Positions 7,720-17,348 are shown, numbered from the stretch's first letter. The stretch: DNA of 53,376 nt from an uncultured Lachnospiraceae bacterium (GCA_910586605.1 CAJUJR010000009.1:1-53376); one strand, 5' to 3'. Translations and numbers: made by a program. Notes: a model not told the origin generated them from the sequence alone.

Positions 7720-8961
7720 CTATTCATACAAAGGGTATTTATCTGTTAAAGCCTTCACGATTTCCAATGCATTTCCTTTATTTCCTTCTGGATCAGCGAT
7801 TATCAGGGAAATTGCTTCTGCCACCTTATCCATATCATCCGTCTTAAACCCGCGTGTAGAAACAGCAGCCGTCCCAAGCCGGATACCACTCGTAACAAAT
7901 GGCGACTGTGGGTCATTCGGAATGGTATTTTTATTACAAGTAATATGCGCTGCATCCAGCCATTTCTCAACCTCTTTCCCTGTCAGCCCCTTTTCTGCCA
8001 AATCAACAAGCATTAAATGGTTATCTGTACCATCGGAAACAATCTTAATGCCACGGTCTTGCAGCCCTTTGCAAAGAGCCTGCGCATTGTCAATAATGCT
8101 TTTCCCATACTCTTTAAAACTTGGCTCAAGCGCCTCCTTAAAGCAGACAGCCTTCGCCGCAATAATATGCATCAATGGGCCGCCCTGGATTCCAGGAAAC
8201 AGTGCTTTATTAAAATTGACTTCCTTTGCAAATTCTTCACTAGAAAGAATCATGCCGCCACGTGGGCCACGCAATGTTTTATGGGTGGTTGTCGTTGTTA
8301 CATGGGCATATGGGATTGGGCTATCATGGTAACCGGAAGCCACCAGCCCTGCAATATGCGCCATATCTACCATCAGGTAAGCGCCAACAGAGTCTGCGAT
8401 TTCACGGAAACGCTTAAAATCAATTTTACGCGCGTAAGCGCTTGCACCTGCAACAATTACCTTTGGCTTACATTCTTTTGCTATTTTTTCAACTTCATCG
8501 TAGTCAATAAATCCTTCGTCATTAACCCCATAAGGCACACAGTGGAAATATTTTCCAGAAAGGTTTACAGGGCTTCCATGTGTCAGATGTCCGCCATGAT
8601 CCAAATTCATCCCCATAAATGTATCGCCTGGTTCCATTAATGCAAAAAATACTGTCATATTTGCCTGTGCACCAGAATGTGGCTGTACATTAGCATAAGT
8701 GCATCCAAAAAGTTCCATCGCGCGGTCGCGGGCAAGGTTTTCTACTACATCTACATGTTCACAGCCTCCATAATAACGTTTCCCTGGATAACCTTCTGCA
8801 TATTTGTTGGTCAGCGTGCTTCCCATTGCTGCCATAACTGCTTTGCTGACAAGATTTTCAGAAGCAATCAGTTCAATATTTTCCCTCTGCCTTCCCGTCT
8901 CGTTTTCAATTGCCTTTGCAACCTCAGAATCAAATTTTTCCACTTCTTCAAATGAATACAT
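7720..8961 (-). CDS. glyA: serine hydroxymethyltransferase
   Basis: A 413-residue PLP enzyme that interconverts serine and glycine while charging tetrahydrofolate with a one-carbon unit. The PLP lysine is in TTTTTHKTLRGPRGG (Lys228), and the N-terminal stretch IELIASENLVSKAVM is typical. The ATG at 8961 has a GGAGG site 8 bases upstream and gives MYSFEEVEKFD; an upstream in-frame ATG at 8991 adds ten residues with no support. It begins 16 bp after purD. The product 5,10-methylene-THF feeds the formyl-THF used by PurN, so the operon order makes metabolic sense. Confidence 0.97.
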   Translation of the reverse strand: MYSFEEVEKFDSEVAKAIENETGRQRENIELIASENLVSKAVMAAMGSTLTNKYAEGYPGKRYYGGCEHVDVVENLARDRAMELFGCTYANVQPHSGAQANMTVFFALMEPGDTFMGMNLDHGGHLTHGSPVNLSGKYFHCVPYGVNDEGFIDYDEVEKIAKECKPKVIVAGASAYARKIDFKRFREIADSVGAYLMVDMAHIAGLVASGYHDSPIPYAHVTTTTTHKTLRGPRGGMILSSEEFAKEVNFNKALFPGIQGGPLMHIIAAKAVCFKEALEPSFKEYGKSIIDNAQALCKGLQDRGIKIVSDGTDNHLMLVDLAEKGLTGKEVEKWLDAAHITCNKNTIPNDPQSPFVTSGIRLGTAAVSTRGFKTDDMDKVAEAISLIIADPEGNKGNALEIVKALTDKYPLYE

Positions 8962-8977
8962 TGAATAACCTCCATTT

Positions 8978-10252
8978 CTATTCTGCATCATCTATCGCTT
9001 TCCCGATATCATGCCTCATATATTTATTTTCAAAGGAAACCCATTCTGCTGCCTGATAGGCATTCTTTCTTGCTTCTTTCAAATCAGCTCCCTTTGCCGT
9101 AACACCAAGCACACGGCCGCCACTTGTAAAAATGCCGTCCTCTGTTTTTTTCGTACCTGCGTGGAAAACATAATACCCATCCCTATTTTCAAATTTCTCC
9201 AGCCCAGTTATTTTTTTATTCTTCTCGTATTTTTCAGGATAACCATCTGAAGCCAGCACAACACAGACTGCCGCATTCTCCTCAAACTGAAGGTCAACCT
9301 CCGAAAGCTTCCCGTCGATACATGCCTCCATCACATCAATAATATCATTTTTCATACGTGGAAGGACAACCTGGGCCTCTGGGTCGCCAAACCTAGCATT
9401 ATATTCCAAGACTTTTGGGCCGTCCTCTGTCAACATCAGCCCGACAAAAAGAATCCCAACAAAATCCCTGCCTTCCGCTTTCATAGCATCCATCGTAGGC
9501 TGATAAATCTGTTCCTCGCAAATTTTCTGGATTTCTGCCGTATAAAAAGGACTTGGGGAAAACGTCCCCATTCCACCTGTGTTTAAGCCCATATCGCCAT
9601 CTTTTGCCCGTTTATGATCCTGCGCGCTTGTCATTGGCTTAATATGCGTTCCATCACAATAACACAGGACAGATACTTCACGTCCTGTCATAAAATCTTC
9701 AATGACAACAGTTTCCCCAGCAGCGCCAAACTGCTTATCAAACATCAACGTGGCAATGCCTGATTCCGCCTCTTCCAGCGTATTGCAGATTAACACCCCT
9801 TTCCCAAGCGCCAAACCATCTGCTTTCAGGACAATTGGGAAAGATACACTTTCTAGGTAGAGCAAAGCTTCCTCTGGTGAATGGAATACCTCATAATGGC
9901 AGGTTGGGATATGGTACTTCTTCATCAAGTCCTTAGAAAAACTTTTCGAGCCTTCAATAATTGCCGCATTTTTACGCGGGCCAAATACACGAAGCCCTTT
10001 TTCCTCAAACACATCAACAATGCCGCCGACTAACGGGTCATCCATCCCAATAATAGTCAAATCAATTTCTTTATCTTTTGCAAAATCCGCCAGCTTATCA
10101 AATTCCATTGCACCAATCGAAACACATTCTGCATACTGGCTGATTCCCCCGTTTCCCGGCGCACAGTAAATCTTATCAACCTTGCTGCTCTGCGCAACGC
10201 TCCAGGCGATAGCATGTTCACGGCCGCCGCTCCCAACGATTAAAACCTTCAT
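8978..10252 (-). CDS. purD: phosphoribosylamine-glycine ligase (GAR synthetase)
   Basis: A 424-residue ATP-grasp enzyme making glycinamide ribonucleotide from phosphoribosylamine, glycine and ATP, the second step of de novo purine synthesis. The N-terminus VLIVGSGGREHAIAW and the ATP-grasp core with LKADGLALGKGV are unmistakable; NTGGMGTFSPSPF and LEYNARFGDPEAQ follow in the usual order. It overlaps the purN stop by 4 bases (ATGA), a sign of translational coupling. Length is normal for the family. The neighbours purM, purN and glyA complete an early purine/one-carbon cluster. Confidence 0.97.
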   Translation of the reverse strand: MKVLIVGSGGREHAIAWSVAQSSKVDKIYCAPGNGGISQYAECVSIGAMEFDKLADFAKDKEIDLTIIGMDDPLVGGIVDVFEEKGLRVFGPRKNAAIIEGSKSFSKDLMKKYHIPTCHYEVFHSPEEALLYLESVSFPIVLKADGLALGKGVLICNTLEEAESGIATLMFDKQFGAAGETVVIEDFMTGREVSVLCYCDGTHIKPMTSAQDHKRAKDGDMGLNTGGMGTFSPSPFYTAEIQKICEEQIYQPTMDAMKAEGRDFVGILFVGLMLTEDGPKVLEYNARFGDPEAQVVLPRMKNDIIDVMEACIDGKLSEVDLQFEENAAVCVVLASDGYPEKYEKNKKITGLEKFENRDGYYVFHAGTKKTEDGIFTSGGRVLGVTAKGADLKEARKNAYQAAEWVSFENKYMRHDIGKAIDDAE

Positions 10253-10905
10253 GAAAAAACGCTCCTCTCTTCGCTTGATTCCTCCCTGATATGGGCAATC
10301 CCATCTGTAACCATAACCCTTCCCTGGCCAATCAGGTTAATTGCCTGTGGCAGAATCTTCCACTCTGCCTGCTCCATTACTCTTTTTTGCAGGATTTCAG
10401 GCGTATCCCCTTCTTTTACTTCTACAGCCTTCTGTAAAAGGATCGGGCCATGGTCGGCCTCTTCATCCACAAAATGCACAGTAGCCCCTGTCACTTTATT
10501 CCCTGCAGCAAGGACGCTTTCATGGACTTTCAGCCCATAATACCCTTTTCCGCAATGCGCCGGAATCAAGGATGGATGGATATTAATAATCCGTCCTGCA
10601 TAAGCTGTAACCAGGCTGTGCGGGATAATCACCAGATAACCTGCCAAAACAACTAAATCAACCTTATATTCTGAAAAAAGCTCTGACATTGCCCTTCCAA
10701 AGCCATCTAAATCGCCATATCCCTTTGGGCTGACATACTTTGCCTCAATCCCTGCTTTCCTTGCACGTTCCAGGGCATAAGCATCTTCTTTATTGCTGAC
10801 TACAAGCGCAATCCTTGTACCCTGAATTGTACCGTCTTCCACTGCGTCTATAATTGCCTGGAGGTTTGTCCCCCCGCCAGACACACATACTGCAATATTC
10901 TGCAT
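10249..10905 (-). CDS. purN: phosphoribosylglycinamide formyltransferase
   Basis: A 218-residue enzyme that transfers a formyl group from 10-formyl-THF to GAR. The nucleotide-binding motif VCVSGGGTNLQAIID is at the N-terminus, the NIHPSLIPA motif carries the active-site His, and FVDEEADHGPILLQ holds the catalytic Asp. The ATG at 10905 gives MQNIAVCVSGGG and is preceded by GGGGGA at good spacing. A start at 10956 would add 17 residues with no family match. It lies between purM and purD in one operon. Confidence 0.95.
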   Translation of the reverse strand: MQNIAVCVSGGGTNLQAIIDAVEDGTIQGTRIALVVSNKEDAYALERARKAGIEAKYVSPKGYGDLDGFGRAMSELFSEYKVDLVVLAGYLVIIPHSLVTAYAGRIINIHPSLIPAHCGKGYYGLKVHESVLAAGNKVTGATVHFVDEEADHGPILLQKAVEVKEGDTPEILQKRVMEQAEWKILPQAINLIGQGRVMVTDGIAHIREESSEERSVFS

Positions 10906-10958
10906 AACAATCCCCCATGCCGTCTTTGGCGGCTCAATTGATGCTGATTCCCCCATCT

Positions 10959-11990
10959 TTACCCGACCAGCGTAACACCTTTCTCCCCGTCTGTAACTTC
11001 ACCGACAATAAAGCCTTTCTGCCCAGACTGTCCAATTAACTCTACTGTCTTTTCTGCATCTTCCGCCGAAACCGCCAGCATCATGCCAATCCCCATATTA
11101 TAAGTGTTATACATGATTTCCTTTGTAATGTCGCCGTCTTTTGCAAGCATGCCAAAAACAGGCGGGATTTCATAACTGCTTGCCTGGATCTGCGCCCTGC
11201 ACCCTTCTGGCAGCATCCTTGGGATATTCTCGTAGAATCCGCCACCAGTAATATGGCAGCATCCTTTGATAGTAACGCCAGCTTCCCGAATTGTACGAAG
11301 CGCCTTTACATAAATAATAGTAGGCGTAAGCAGGACTTCCCCAAGTGATTTGCCGCCTAGTGATTCATATGTTTTATCTAGTGATTCTTTTTTTATGTCA
11401 AATACTTTCCGAACCAGGGAAAAACCATTACTGTGTATGCCAGAAGAAGCAATCCCTACTAAAGCATCACCTTTTTGGATGCTTTTCCCAGTAATCATGT
11501 TTTTCTGGTCTACAATGCCAACTGCAAAACCTGCAAGGTCATATTCATTTTCCGGATAAAATCCTGGCATTTCCGCCGTTTCCCCGCCTATTAAAGCAGC
11601 GCCTGCCTGCTGGCAGCCTTGCGCCACCCCAGAAACAATAGAAGCAATCTTTTCTGGCTGGTTTTTCCCACAGGCAATATAATCTAAGAAAAATAATGGC
11701 TCACCTCCTGCACAGGCAATATCATTGACACACATCGCCACACAGTCAATCCCTACCGTATCATGCCTGTCCATCTCAAAAGCCAGCTTTAGCTTCGTAC
11801 CAACACCATCTGTCCCTGATACAAGCGTCGGCTGCTCCATCCCTTTAAAAGCCTCTATGGAAAATGCACCAGAGAATCCACCAATATCTGTTAAAACCTC
11901 ACTGCGCATTGTGCCCGCAATATGCTCCTTCATCAGTTCTACCGCCTTATACCCGGCCTCAATGTCTACTCCTGCCTTCTTGTAATCCAT
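10959..11990 (-). CDS. purM: phosphoribosylformylglycinamidine cyclo-ligase (AIR synthetase)
   Basis: A 343-residue enzyme closing the imidazole ring to form AIR, step five of the purine pathway. The family markers DYKKAGVDIEAGYKAV at the N-terminus, SGTDGVGTKLKLAFE, and ITGGGFYENIPRMLP are all present. It is the first gene of the purM-purN-purD-glyA-LUD-hydE run, with a good sigma-A promoter at 12087-12115 and a 10-bp hairpin in its leader. The start has a GAGGAT ribosome site. Its substrate FGAM is made by PurL, encoded about 31 kb away in this window. Confidence 0.97.
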   Translation of the reverse strand: MDYKKAGVDIEAGYKAVELMKEHIAGTMRSEVLTDIGGFSGAFSIEAFKGMEQPTLVSGTDGVGTKLKLAFEMDRHDTVGIDCVAMCVNDIACAGGEPLFFLDYIACGKNQPEKIASIVSGVAQGCQQAGAALIGGETAEMPGFYPENEYDLAGFAVGIVDQKNMITGKSIQKGDALVGIASSGIHSNGFSLVRKVFDIKKESLDKTYESLGGKSLGEVLLTPTIIYVKALRTIREAGVTIKGCCHITGGGFYENIPRMLPEGCRAQIQASSYEIPPVFGMLAKDGDITKEIMYNTYNMGIGMMLAVSAEDAEKTVELIGQSGQKGFIVGEVTDGEKGVTLVG

Positions 11991-12026
11991 TTTAATCCTC
12001 TTTCTGCGCTGCTTTTGTACTTATAA

Positions 12027-12062
12027 CAATCTTGTGCCAATCAGCGCGCAGACACAAGATTG
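12027..12062 (-). promoter_or_regulatory. leader hairpin upstream of purM
   Basis: A 10-bp inverted repeat (12027-12036 with 12053-12062) with a 16-base loop lies between the purM promoter and start. It is not followed by a U-run, so it is not an obvious terminator. It does not match the purine riboswitch as I know it. Its role is unknown. Confidence 0.45.
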
Positions 12063-12086
12063 CTAAAATTAACCAAAATTTACCTC

Positions 12087-12115
12087 ATTGTAACACAAAG
12101 CATTTTATTTGTCAT
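12087..12115 (-). promoter_or_regulatory. sigma-A promoter of the purM operon
   Basis: On the minus strand ATGACA (12110-12115), a 17-bp spacer and TACAAT (12087-12092). Five of six bases match consensus in each box. It predicts a leader of about 95 bases ahead of purM. Confidence 0.65.
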
Positions 12116-12139
12116 GTTGTTTTTCTTCGCCCAAAATCC

Positions 12140-12904
12140 CTACAAATCTGCACCATGATCAATGACAATCACCTGTCCGGTAATTGCACTGGATTCCTCG
12201 CCTGCCAAAAATAAAATCGCATTCGCAACCTCCTGTGCCGTACAAACTGGAAGCGATAAATCAGCATGCTTTGCCATAGCCCCCATCATATCTGGGTCTA
12301 AATTCTCTTTCTTCATCCCTGCTGTCATTGGCGTGATTACACTTCCTGGGCAGAGGGCATTACAACGCACATTCACGTTTGCACAGCGCATCGCTATATT
12401 TTTTGTCATGCCAATCACTGCTGCCTTGCTTGATACATATGCAACGCCGCCTCCCCCTGTATAGCCTGCTACGCTGGAAACATTCACAATCGAGCCAGCC
12501 TTTTTTTCCACCATAACTTTAGAAGCTTCCCTTGTCATATAAAGCGTTCCCTTTGTATTAATATCAATCAAGGTGTCAATTGTTTCATCTGTTACTTTCT
12601 CAATTGCCTCAATGCCGCTGTCAACTACACCAGCGTTATTTACCAAGATGTCAACTGTCCCAAAAGCCTCTACTGTCTTTTCCATGACAGCCTTGCATTG
12701 TTCCTTGTCAGAAATATCGCATGGGACTGCTAATACCTCCCCTCCCGCTGCTTTAATTTTTTCTGCCACCTCTTCTAACTGTGCTACCCTTCTGGCAGAA
12801 ATCACTACTTTTGCCCCTTCTTTAGCAAAAAGCTCTGCTGTGCAGGCTCCAATGCCTGAATTTCCTCCTGTAATCACTGCTACTTTTCCTTTTAACCTGT
12901 CCAT
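12140..12904 (-). CDS. classical short-chain dehydrogenase/reductase
   Basis: A 254-residue NAD(P)-dependent oxidoreductase of the classical SDR type. The dinucleotide motif TGGNSGIG is near residue 13, NNAG near 90, and the catalytic Ser and YxxxK are in VSSVAGYTGGGGVAYVSSK. An Arg in the cofactor loop (SARRVAQLE) hints at NADP preference, which is inference. Family members include FabG, glucose and hydroxysteroid dehydrogenases; the sequence alone does not decide the substrate. It has a perfect AAGGAGG site. It is a single gene between the purine operon and the 555-residue protein. Confidence 0.85.
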   Translation of the reverse strand: MDRLKGKVAVITGGNSGIGACTAELFAKEGAKVVISARRVAQLEEVAEKIKAAGGEVLAVPCDISDKEQCKAVMEKTVEAFGTVDILVNNAGVVDSGIEAIEKVTDETIDTLIDINTKGTLYMTREASKVMVEKKAGSIVNVSSVAGYTGGGGVAYVSSKAAVIGMTKNIAMRCANVNVRCNALCPGSVITPMTAGMKKENLDPDMMGAMAKHADLSLPVCTAQEVANAILFLAGEESSAITGQVIVIDHGADL

Positions 12905-13036
12905 TCTGTTGCCTCCTTTATATTATAATTATAATTGTTATCTCCATGCTGCTATTTCAAATGTTACTATTTTTATGGCATCTTTCAAACATATTTTAGT
13001 AATCATAACACACTTGCTATAAAGCCACAATAAAAA

Positions 13037-14704
13037 TTATGGCTCTGGCGTAGGTTCAGGTTCCCCTGCCACAGAAAACTCAAACTCCCGAAGCAGGTGG
13101 ATTTCATTTGCATCCTCTGTAACCTGTTCATATGAAAGAGTAATTACATCCCCTTCTGAAATGCGGATTAAATCCTCATTCTCCTTAAATGCCTGCTTAT
13201 ACACACCATGTTCTGTATCTTTGATATATACCACAGTGCCATCTTCCGTATCGACAAACTGGACGCGTTCTACTGTCACTGTTTTCTTTCTCCAGTTTTC
13301 TTCATCTGATTTCATGTCCCCATCGCTTACCAACATCTTCCGGTATTTTGAAAATACTTCCGCCTGGCTTTGGGCAGTCGCAACAATATTATATTGTTCT
13401 ACATTTACCATTGCATACATTTTTACCAGCCCTGCAGAATCTTTTAACACCATAATGTAAGTTGGCTGCCCAGACACATTGATCAAACTTGGGAAGGAAG
13501 CTTTATACCTTTTTTCCTGCACGGCGCCTTGGGCGGACTCCATCGCAGAATGCTCTTCTGCACCAGACACTTTATAATATTTTGCCTCGCTCGTCCTTTG
13601 GTTCATCAATACAAAACCAATATTGCTCTGGTCGCCATTGACAGAAGTGACGCCCGTATAAACCCATACGTCATCCCCAATAATTTTATACCCAAAATCA
13701 TCAGTAGTAATTTTACATCCTTTCTGCCCAATCATACTGTTAATAAATCCGCCCGAAAACGTGCCATACCAGTCATACTTTTTTGTAAGCAGCTTCCCAG
13801 CGTAGACACAGTCCACCCAAGCTGGAATTTTATTTACCGGATAATAACTGCATTTCCCATCCACAGGATTGCAGATAATCACCCCATTTACATCCATGCC
13901 GCCAAACAGCCCTACCCTGGGCTTTACTGTAGGGCAGATATAAAACGGGTTTCCCTCATCATCAATTTCAAAATGGTAACCAGAAATAATTTTCGTAGGA
14001 TAAGAAAGCTGTACATGGCGCTGCAGGTTATAGTTAAAATATCCTGACGGCACATATTTCATCCCATGCCCTAGCGCCACATACTCTGCCTCTGAATTTA
14101 CGGGGTTTACCTTTACATAACCTGGTATCCCATTATCCCTGTTATTCCACCATTTAAAAAAACTGGCATATTTTAAGCTGGACACCTTCATCGGATGCCC
14201 CTGGATGCTAATCTGGGTATAGTCATCCTCTACCTCATACTGGCTTACCACATCAGACAGTGAACCAATCTTACGTTTACCAAATTTCCTGGCGCTTTCC
14301 GAATCCATTAGCGCTATATCTGTAACCTGGTTTGTTTCTTCAATATCCTCGCTAAATTCATATTCCTTCACAGAAAGCAGGGAAGCATACGTTTTAGCAC
14401 GCAAAAGGGTACTTCCGGCAATGCTCCCCACAATATAAAATGCCAGGGTAAGCGCCGACAGCGCTAGAAAAATTTTCGCAAAAACCGGAAAATTTTTTAC
14501 ATCCGAAAAATGAAGCCTTCCCCTTCCAAGCATAACACGCAAACTCCGTACTGCAAAGAATATAGACAGCAAAAGAAAAATCATAAGTAAAACGCCCCAA
14601 AACATCGGCTCATGGATATTGATAGATGGAAACGTAAAATAATAATACAGCCCCACCACAATTACAAATAGCAATGCTATAACAGCATAAAAGGATTTCT
14701 TCAT
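13037..14704 (-). CDS. membrane-anchored protein of unknown function (555 residues)
   Basis: I do not recognise this family with confidence. Three hydrophobic helices lie at about residues 5-25, 35-55 and 76-97; the remaining 450 residues are polar and mostly beta-like, so they probably form an extracytoplasmic or cytoplasmic globular domain. The repeated motif themes WNNRDNGIPGYVKVNP and VALGHGMKYVPSGYF look structured. The tail ends in a short PEPTPEP Pro/Glu repeat. It has its own promoter (14755-14783) and a GGAGG ribosome site. The next gene upstream is comEC, apparently a separate transcript. Confidence 0.6.
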   Translation of the reverse strand: MKKSFYAVIALLFVIVVGLYYYFTFPSINIHEPMFWGVLLMIFLLLSIFFAVRSLRVMLGRGRLHFSDVKNFPVFAKIFLALSALTLAFYIVGSIAGSTLLRAKTYASLLSVKEYEFSEDIEETNQVTDIALMDSESARKFGKRKIGSLSDVVSQYEVEDDYTQISIQGHPMKVSSLKYASFFKWWNNRDNGIPGYVKVNPVNSEAEYVALGHGMKYVPSGYFNYNLQRHVQLSYPTKIISGYHFEIDDEGNPFYICPTVKPRVGLFGGMDVNGVIICNPVDGKCSYYPVNKIPAWVDCVYAGKLLTKKYDWYGTFSGGFINSMIGQKGCKITTDDFGYKIIGDDVWVYTGVTSVNGDQSNIGFVLMNQRTSEAKYYKVSGAEEHSAMESAQGAVQEKRYKASFPSLINVSGQPTYIMVLKDSAGLVKMYAMVNVEQYNIVATAQSQAEVFSKYRKMLVSDGDMKSDEENWRKKTVTVERVQFVDTEDGTVVYIKDTEHGVYKQAFKENEDLIRISEGDVITLSYEQVTEDANEIHLLREFEFSVAGEPEPTPEP

Positions 14705-14754
14705 AAATTACCTCCAAAATATCTAATCATTATAGATTTTACAACTTCTAACTC

Positions 14755-14783
14755 ATTGTAAAGCATCCACAGAAATTCGTCAA
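14755..14783 (-). promoter_or_regulatory. sigma-A promoter of the 555-residue membrane protein gene
   Basis: On the minus strand TTGACG (14778-14783), a 17-bp spacer and TACAAT (14755-14760), about 50 bases upstream of the start. Confidence 0.7.
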
Positions 14784-14817
14784 ACGTAAAGAATGTCGTT
14801 CTAAATTTTGTCTGTTA

Positions 14818-17292
14818 TCAACGCTTTTTCTTATAACAATTCACAATAAAACCTATTCCATCAGAACGGATTTGCACCGCCCCATTATAATCTGTCCTAA
14901 AAACCTGGCATTTATATTCTGCAAGCCGCCCTAACGTTTCTTTGTGCGGATGGCCATACCTATTCTTCTCCCCACAGGAAATCAGAGCAGCTTTAGGGGA
15001 AACAAACGAAAGAAGCCTTTCCTCTGTTGAATTTTTAGAACCATGATGCGCCACCTTTAAGACGTCATATTTCCCTGGAATTAAGCCATAACTCTCATAA
15101 TGGCTGCCCTGCCCTAAAAAAGTATTTCCTGACGCTTCGATTTTTCCCGTTTCTGACAAAAAGCGGCAAAGCGCCTCTTCCCCCTCTTGTTCCAAATCAC
15201 CTGTAAAAAGCATTGAAAAAGAACCATAAGAAAGGCTTAGGACGGTTGAACGGGCATTGGCTGAATTACTAGAAAAATCTGCTTTTGGATGCAGGCATAA
15301 AAGGGTAAGTTTCCCTTCCTGGATTTTATCTCCTGCCTGAATAAATTTTACAGGAACTTTCGCACGCGCAGCCACCTCCCTTAATCTTTCGCCATTTTTT
15401 GAGTAGGCTTCTTCTTTTAGGCAAGGCATCAACAAACACCCAACCGAGATTTCTTTTTTCCATGCGTCCTCTAGAAGCTCTAGCTGTCCGGAAATATGGT
15501 CTTCATCGGAATGCGTCATAACCATATAGTCTATTTTAGAAATACCATAATATTTTAAAAATGGAAGGATTCGGTATGTCCCCACATCAGAAATACTGCT
15601 GCTCCCACCATCAATTAATATGGTCTTTCCCCCAGCGCCCTGCACAAAAATCCCATCCCCCTGCCCAACATCCAACATCGTAACACACAGTCCTTTCATC
15701 GGTTTCCTATAAAAAAGACAGGAAACTCCAAAAAGAAAAAGGGCTATTGAAATAATATGGGCGGCTTTCCCGGCAGCATCCCATTTAGAAAACAGACGGC
15801 ATATTCCAAAACTGCCCTGCAAGGCATTAGCAGGATCCGCATGCTGCCTGTATGCATAATTCCAATACAAAACAAAAGCAGCTAAGAAAATAGCATAGGC
15901 TGCAATCTGTACTAACCCAGGCATCCCAAAAACCAAAACTGCCCCTGGCAGCTCCAAAAAAAGTTGGCAAAGCCGCTCATAACAGGACAGCAGCCTTTCC
16001 ACAGGAGCTAAAACCAAAGCCCCAAGCGGCAAAAAGAATAAGCCTGCCAAGCCTCCAGCCAAAGCCAAGACAACAAGAACTGATACAAATGGAAGCAGGA
16101 AAAGATTTAATAAAATGCCATAAGCAGGTATTTCATAAAAAAGATAAAGGACAACCGGAAGCGTTGTAACCCAGACAGAAATACTAAAAAGAAGCGAAGA
16201 AAGAAACTTCTGCGGCAGCAGCAAGAAAAAAACGGCGGCTTGGGGAAAACAGCTATTGCACTGTTTTTCTTTTAAATAGCGTTTCTGCTTGCGTTTGTAT
16301 CTTTGCTGCTGCTCTTTTGTACCATAGAAAAAGCTTTTCATCGCAGGAAATGTTAAAATACTCCCAAGAACTGCGCTGTAAGATAGCAAGAAACTCCCAG
16401 AACAGACTGCATACGGCCTTCTTAGAAAAAGAAGGACTGCACTAAAAACCAACGCAGTCAATGCATCATAGCTTCTTCCCAACTCCTTGCCAGCTAGCAG
16501 AAATACCATCATAACAACTGCACGGCTTGTTGAAACTCCAAAACCAGCCAAAGAACCATATCCTGCTAAAAAAAGAACCGTCAGGAAAAAAGGCAGTGGG
16601 CGCGGGATTTTTAAACGCTGTAAAAGCCAACCCAAAAAAGCACAAAGGATAGAAACATGGAGGCCGCTGATTGCAAGGATATGCCCAATCCCATTTAGTT
16701 GGTATAGCGACTTTACTTCTACATCCAGGAAAGATTTCTCACCCAAAAGCATTGCGCAGACAACCCCCGCATTTTTTTCACCCATACAGCTTTGGTACAC
16801 GCCAGAAAGCTTATTGCGGAATACAAAAAGTGTCTTTTTCCATAGGTTTTCCTTCTTGCTTTGGATAGATACATTAGAAGACAGCATTTTATAATAAATA
16901 TTCTGTTCTTTATAATAACTTTTTTCATCAAATTGCCCAGGATTTGAAGGAGAAGAAAATGGATAAACTATCCCTGTAACTTTCAGAAGATTGCCGGGAA
17001 AAATTTTAAGGCAAGAGGCATCTTCCTTCTTTGTAATAACAAGAAAATCAGAAAAAGAAAATGTCTTTTTGCTGCCTTCCAGGCAGACAGATACATTTTC
17101 TAGAAAATAGAAATAAGAAGCAGGCTTGGGTTCTATATTGCCTACCGTACCATATACCACCGCTTTTGCAGAATCCTCCAGATAAGAATCCAAACAATAA
17201 TACTGCCTGTCAAGCTGTTTACCATAATAAAAGCGCAGTATATAAAAAGCGGCAAAAAGAACCCCTGCTGCCCATAAAAACGGGCGTCTGAT
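14818..17292 (-). CDS. comEC: ComEC/Rec2 DNA-uptake channel with apparent non-canonical ATC start
   Basis: An 824-residue polytopic protein, the channel that passes single-stranded DNA across the membrane in competence. The central competence domain (HILAISGLHVSILCAFLG and many helices) is followed by a C-terminal metallo-beta-lactamase-like domain with MLDVGQGDGIFVQ and the metal motif THSDEDHISG. No ATG, GTG or TTG precedes Leu34 (TTG at 17193) in frame. The frame is open upstream and encodes RRPFLWAAGVLF..., the usual first helix of ComEC, directly after a strong GGAAGGGGGG ribosome site. The codon at 17290-17292 is ATC, so I set the start there. It is last in the comEA-RR-HK-GerMN-comEC run. 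Confidence 0.85.
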   Translation of the reverse strand: MRRPFLWAAGVLFAAFYILRFYYGKQLDRQYYCLDSYLEDSAKAVVYGTVGNIEPKPASYFYFLENVSVCLEGSKKTFSFSDFLVITKKEDASCLKIFPGNLLKVTGIVYPFSSPSNPGQFDEKSYYKEQNIYYKMLSSNVSIQSKKENLWKKTLFVFRNKLSGVYQSCMGEKNAGVVCAMLLGEKSFLDVEVKSLYQLNGIGHILAISGLHVSILCAFLGWLLQRLKIPRPLPFFLTVLFLAGYGSLAGFGVSTSRAVVMMVFLLAGKELGRSYDALTALVFSAVLLFLRRPYAVCSGSFLLSYSAVLGSILTFPAMKSFFYGTKEQQQRYKRKQKRYLKEKQCNSCFPQAAVFFLLLPQKFLSSLLFSISVWVTTLPVVLYLFYEIPAYGILLNLFLLPFVSVLVVLALAGGLAGLFFLPLGALVLAPVERLLSCYERLCQLFLELPGAVLVFGMPGLVQIAAYAIFLAAFVLYWNYAYRQHADPANALQGSFGICRLFSKWDAAGKAAHIISIALFLFGVSCLFYRKPMKGLCVTMLDVGQGDGIFVQGAGGKTILIDGGSSSISDVGTYRILPFLKYYGISKIDYMVMTHSDEDHISGQLELLEDAWKKEISVGCLLMPCLKEEAYSKNGERLREVAARAKVPVKFIQAGDKIQEGKLTLLCLHPKADFSSNSANARSTVLSLSYGSFSMLFTGDLEQEGEEALCRFLSETGKIEASGNTFLGQGSHYESYGLIPGKYDVLKVAHHGSKNSTEERLLSFVSPKAALISCGEKNRYGHPHKETLGRLAEYKCQVFRTDYNGAVQIRSDGIGFIVNCYKKKR

Positions 17293-17348
17293 AAAAAATC
17301 CCCCCTTCCAAAAATAGATAAAATTTTGGACCGTTACGTATGCAAGAA

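Noticed and set aside
12027..12062. Purine riboswitch upstream of purM
   Set aside because: The hairpin lacks the conserved purine aptamer core as far as I can read it.
17191..17193. TTG start for comEC
   Set aside because: It would remove the conserved first helix, and its ribosome site is weak, so I prefer the upstream ATC.
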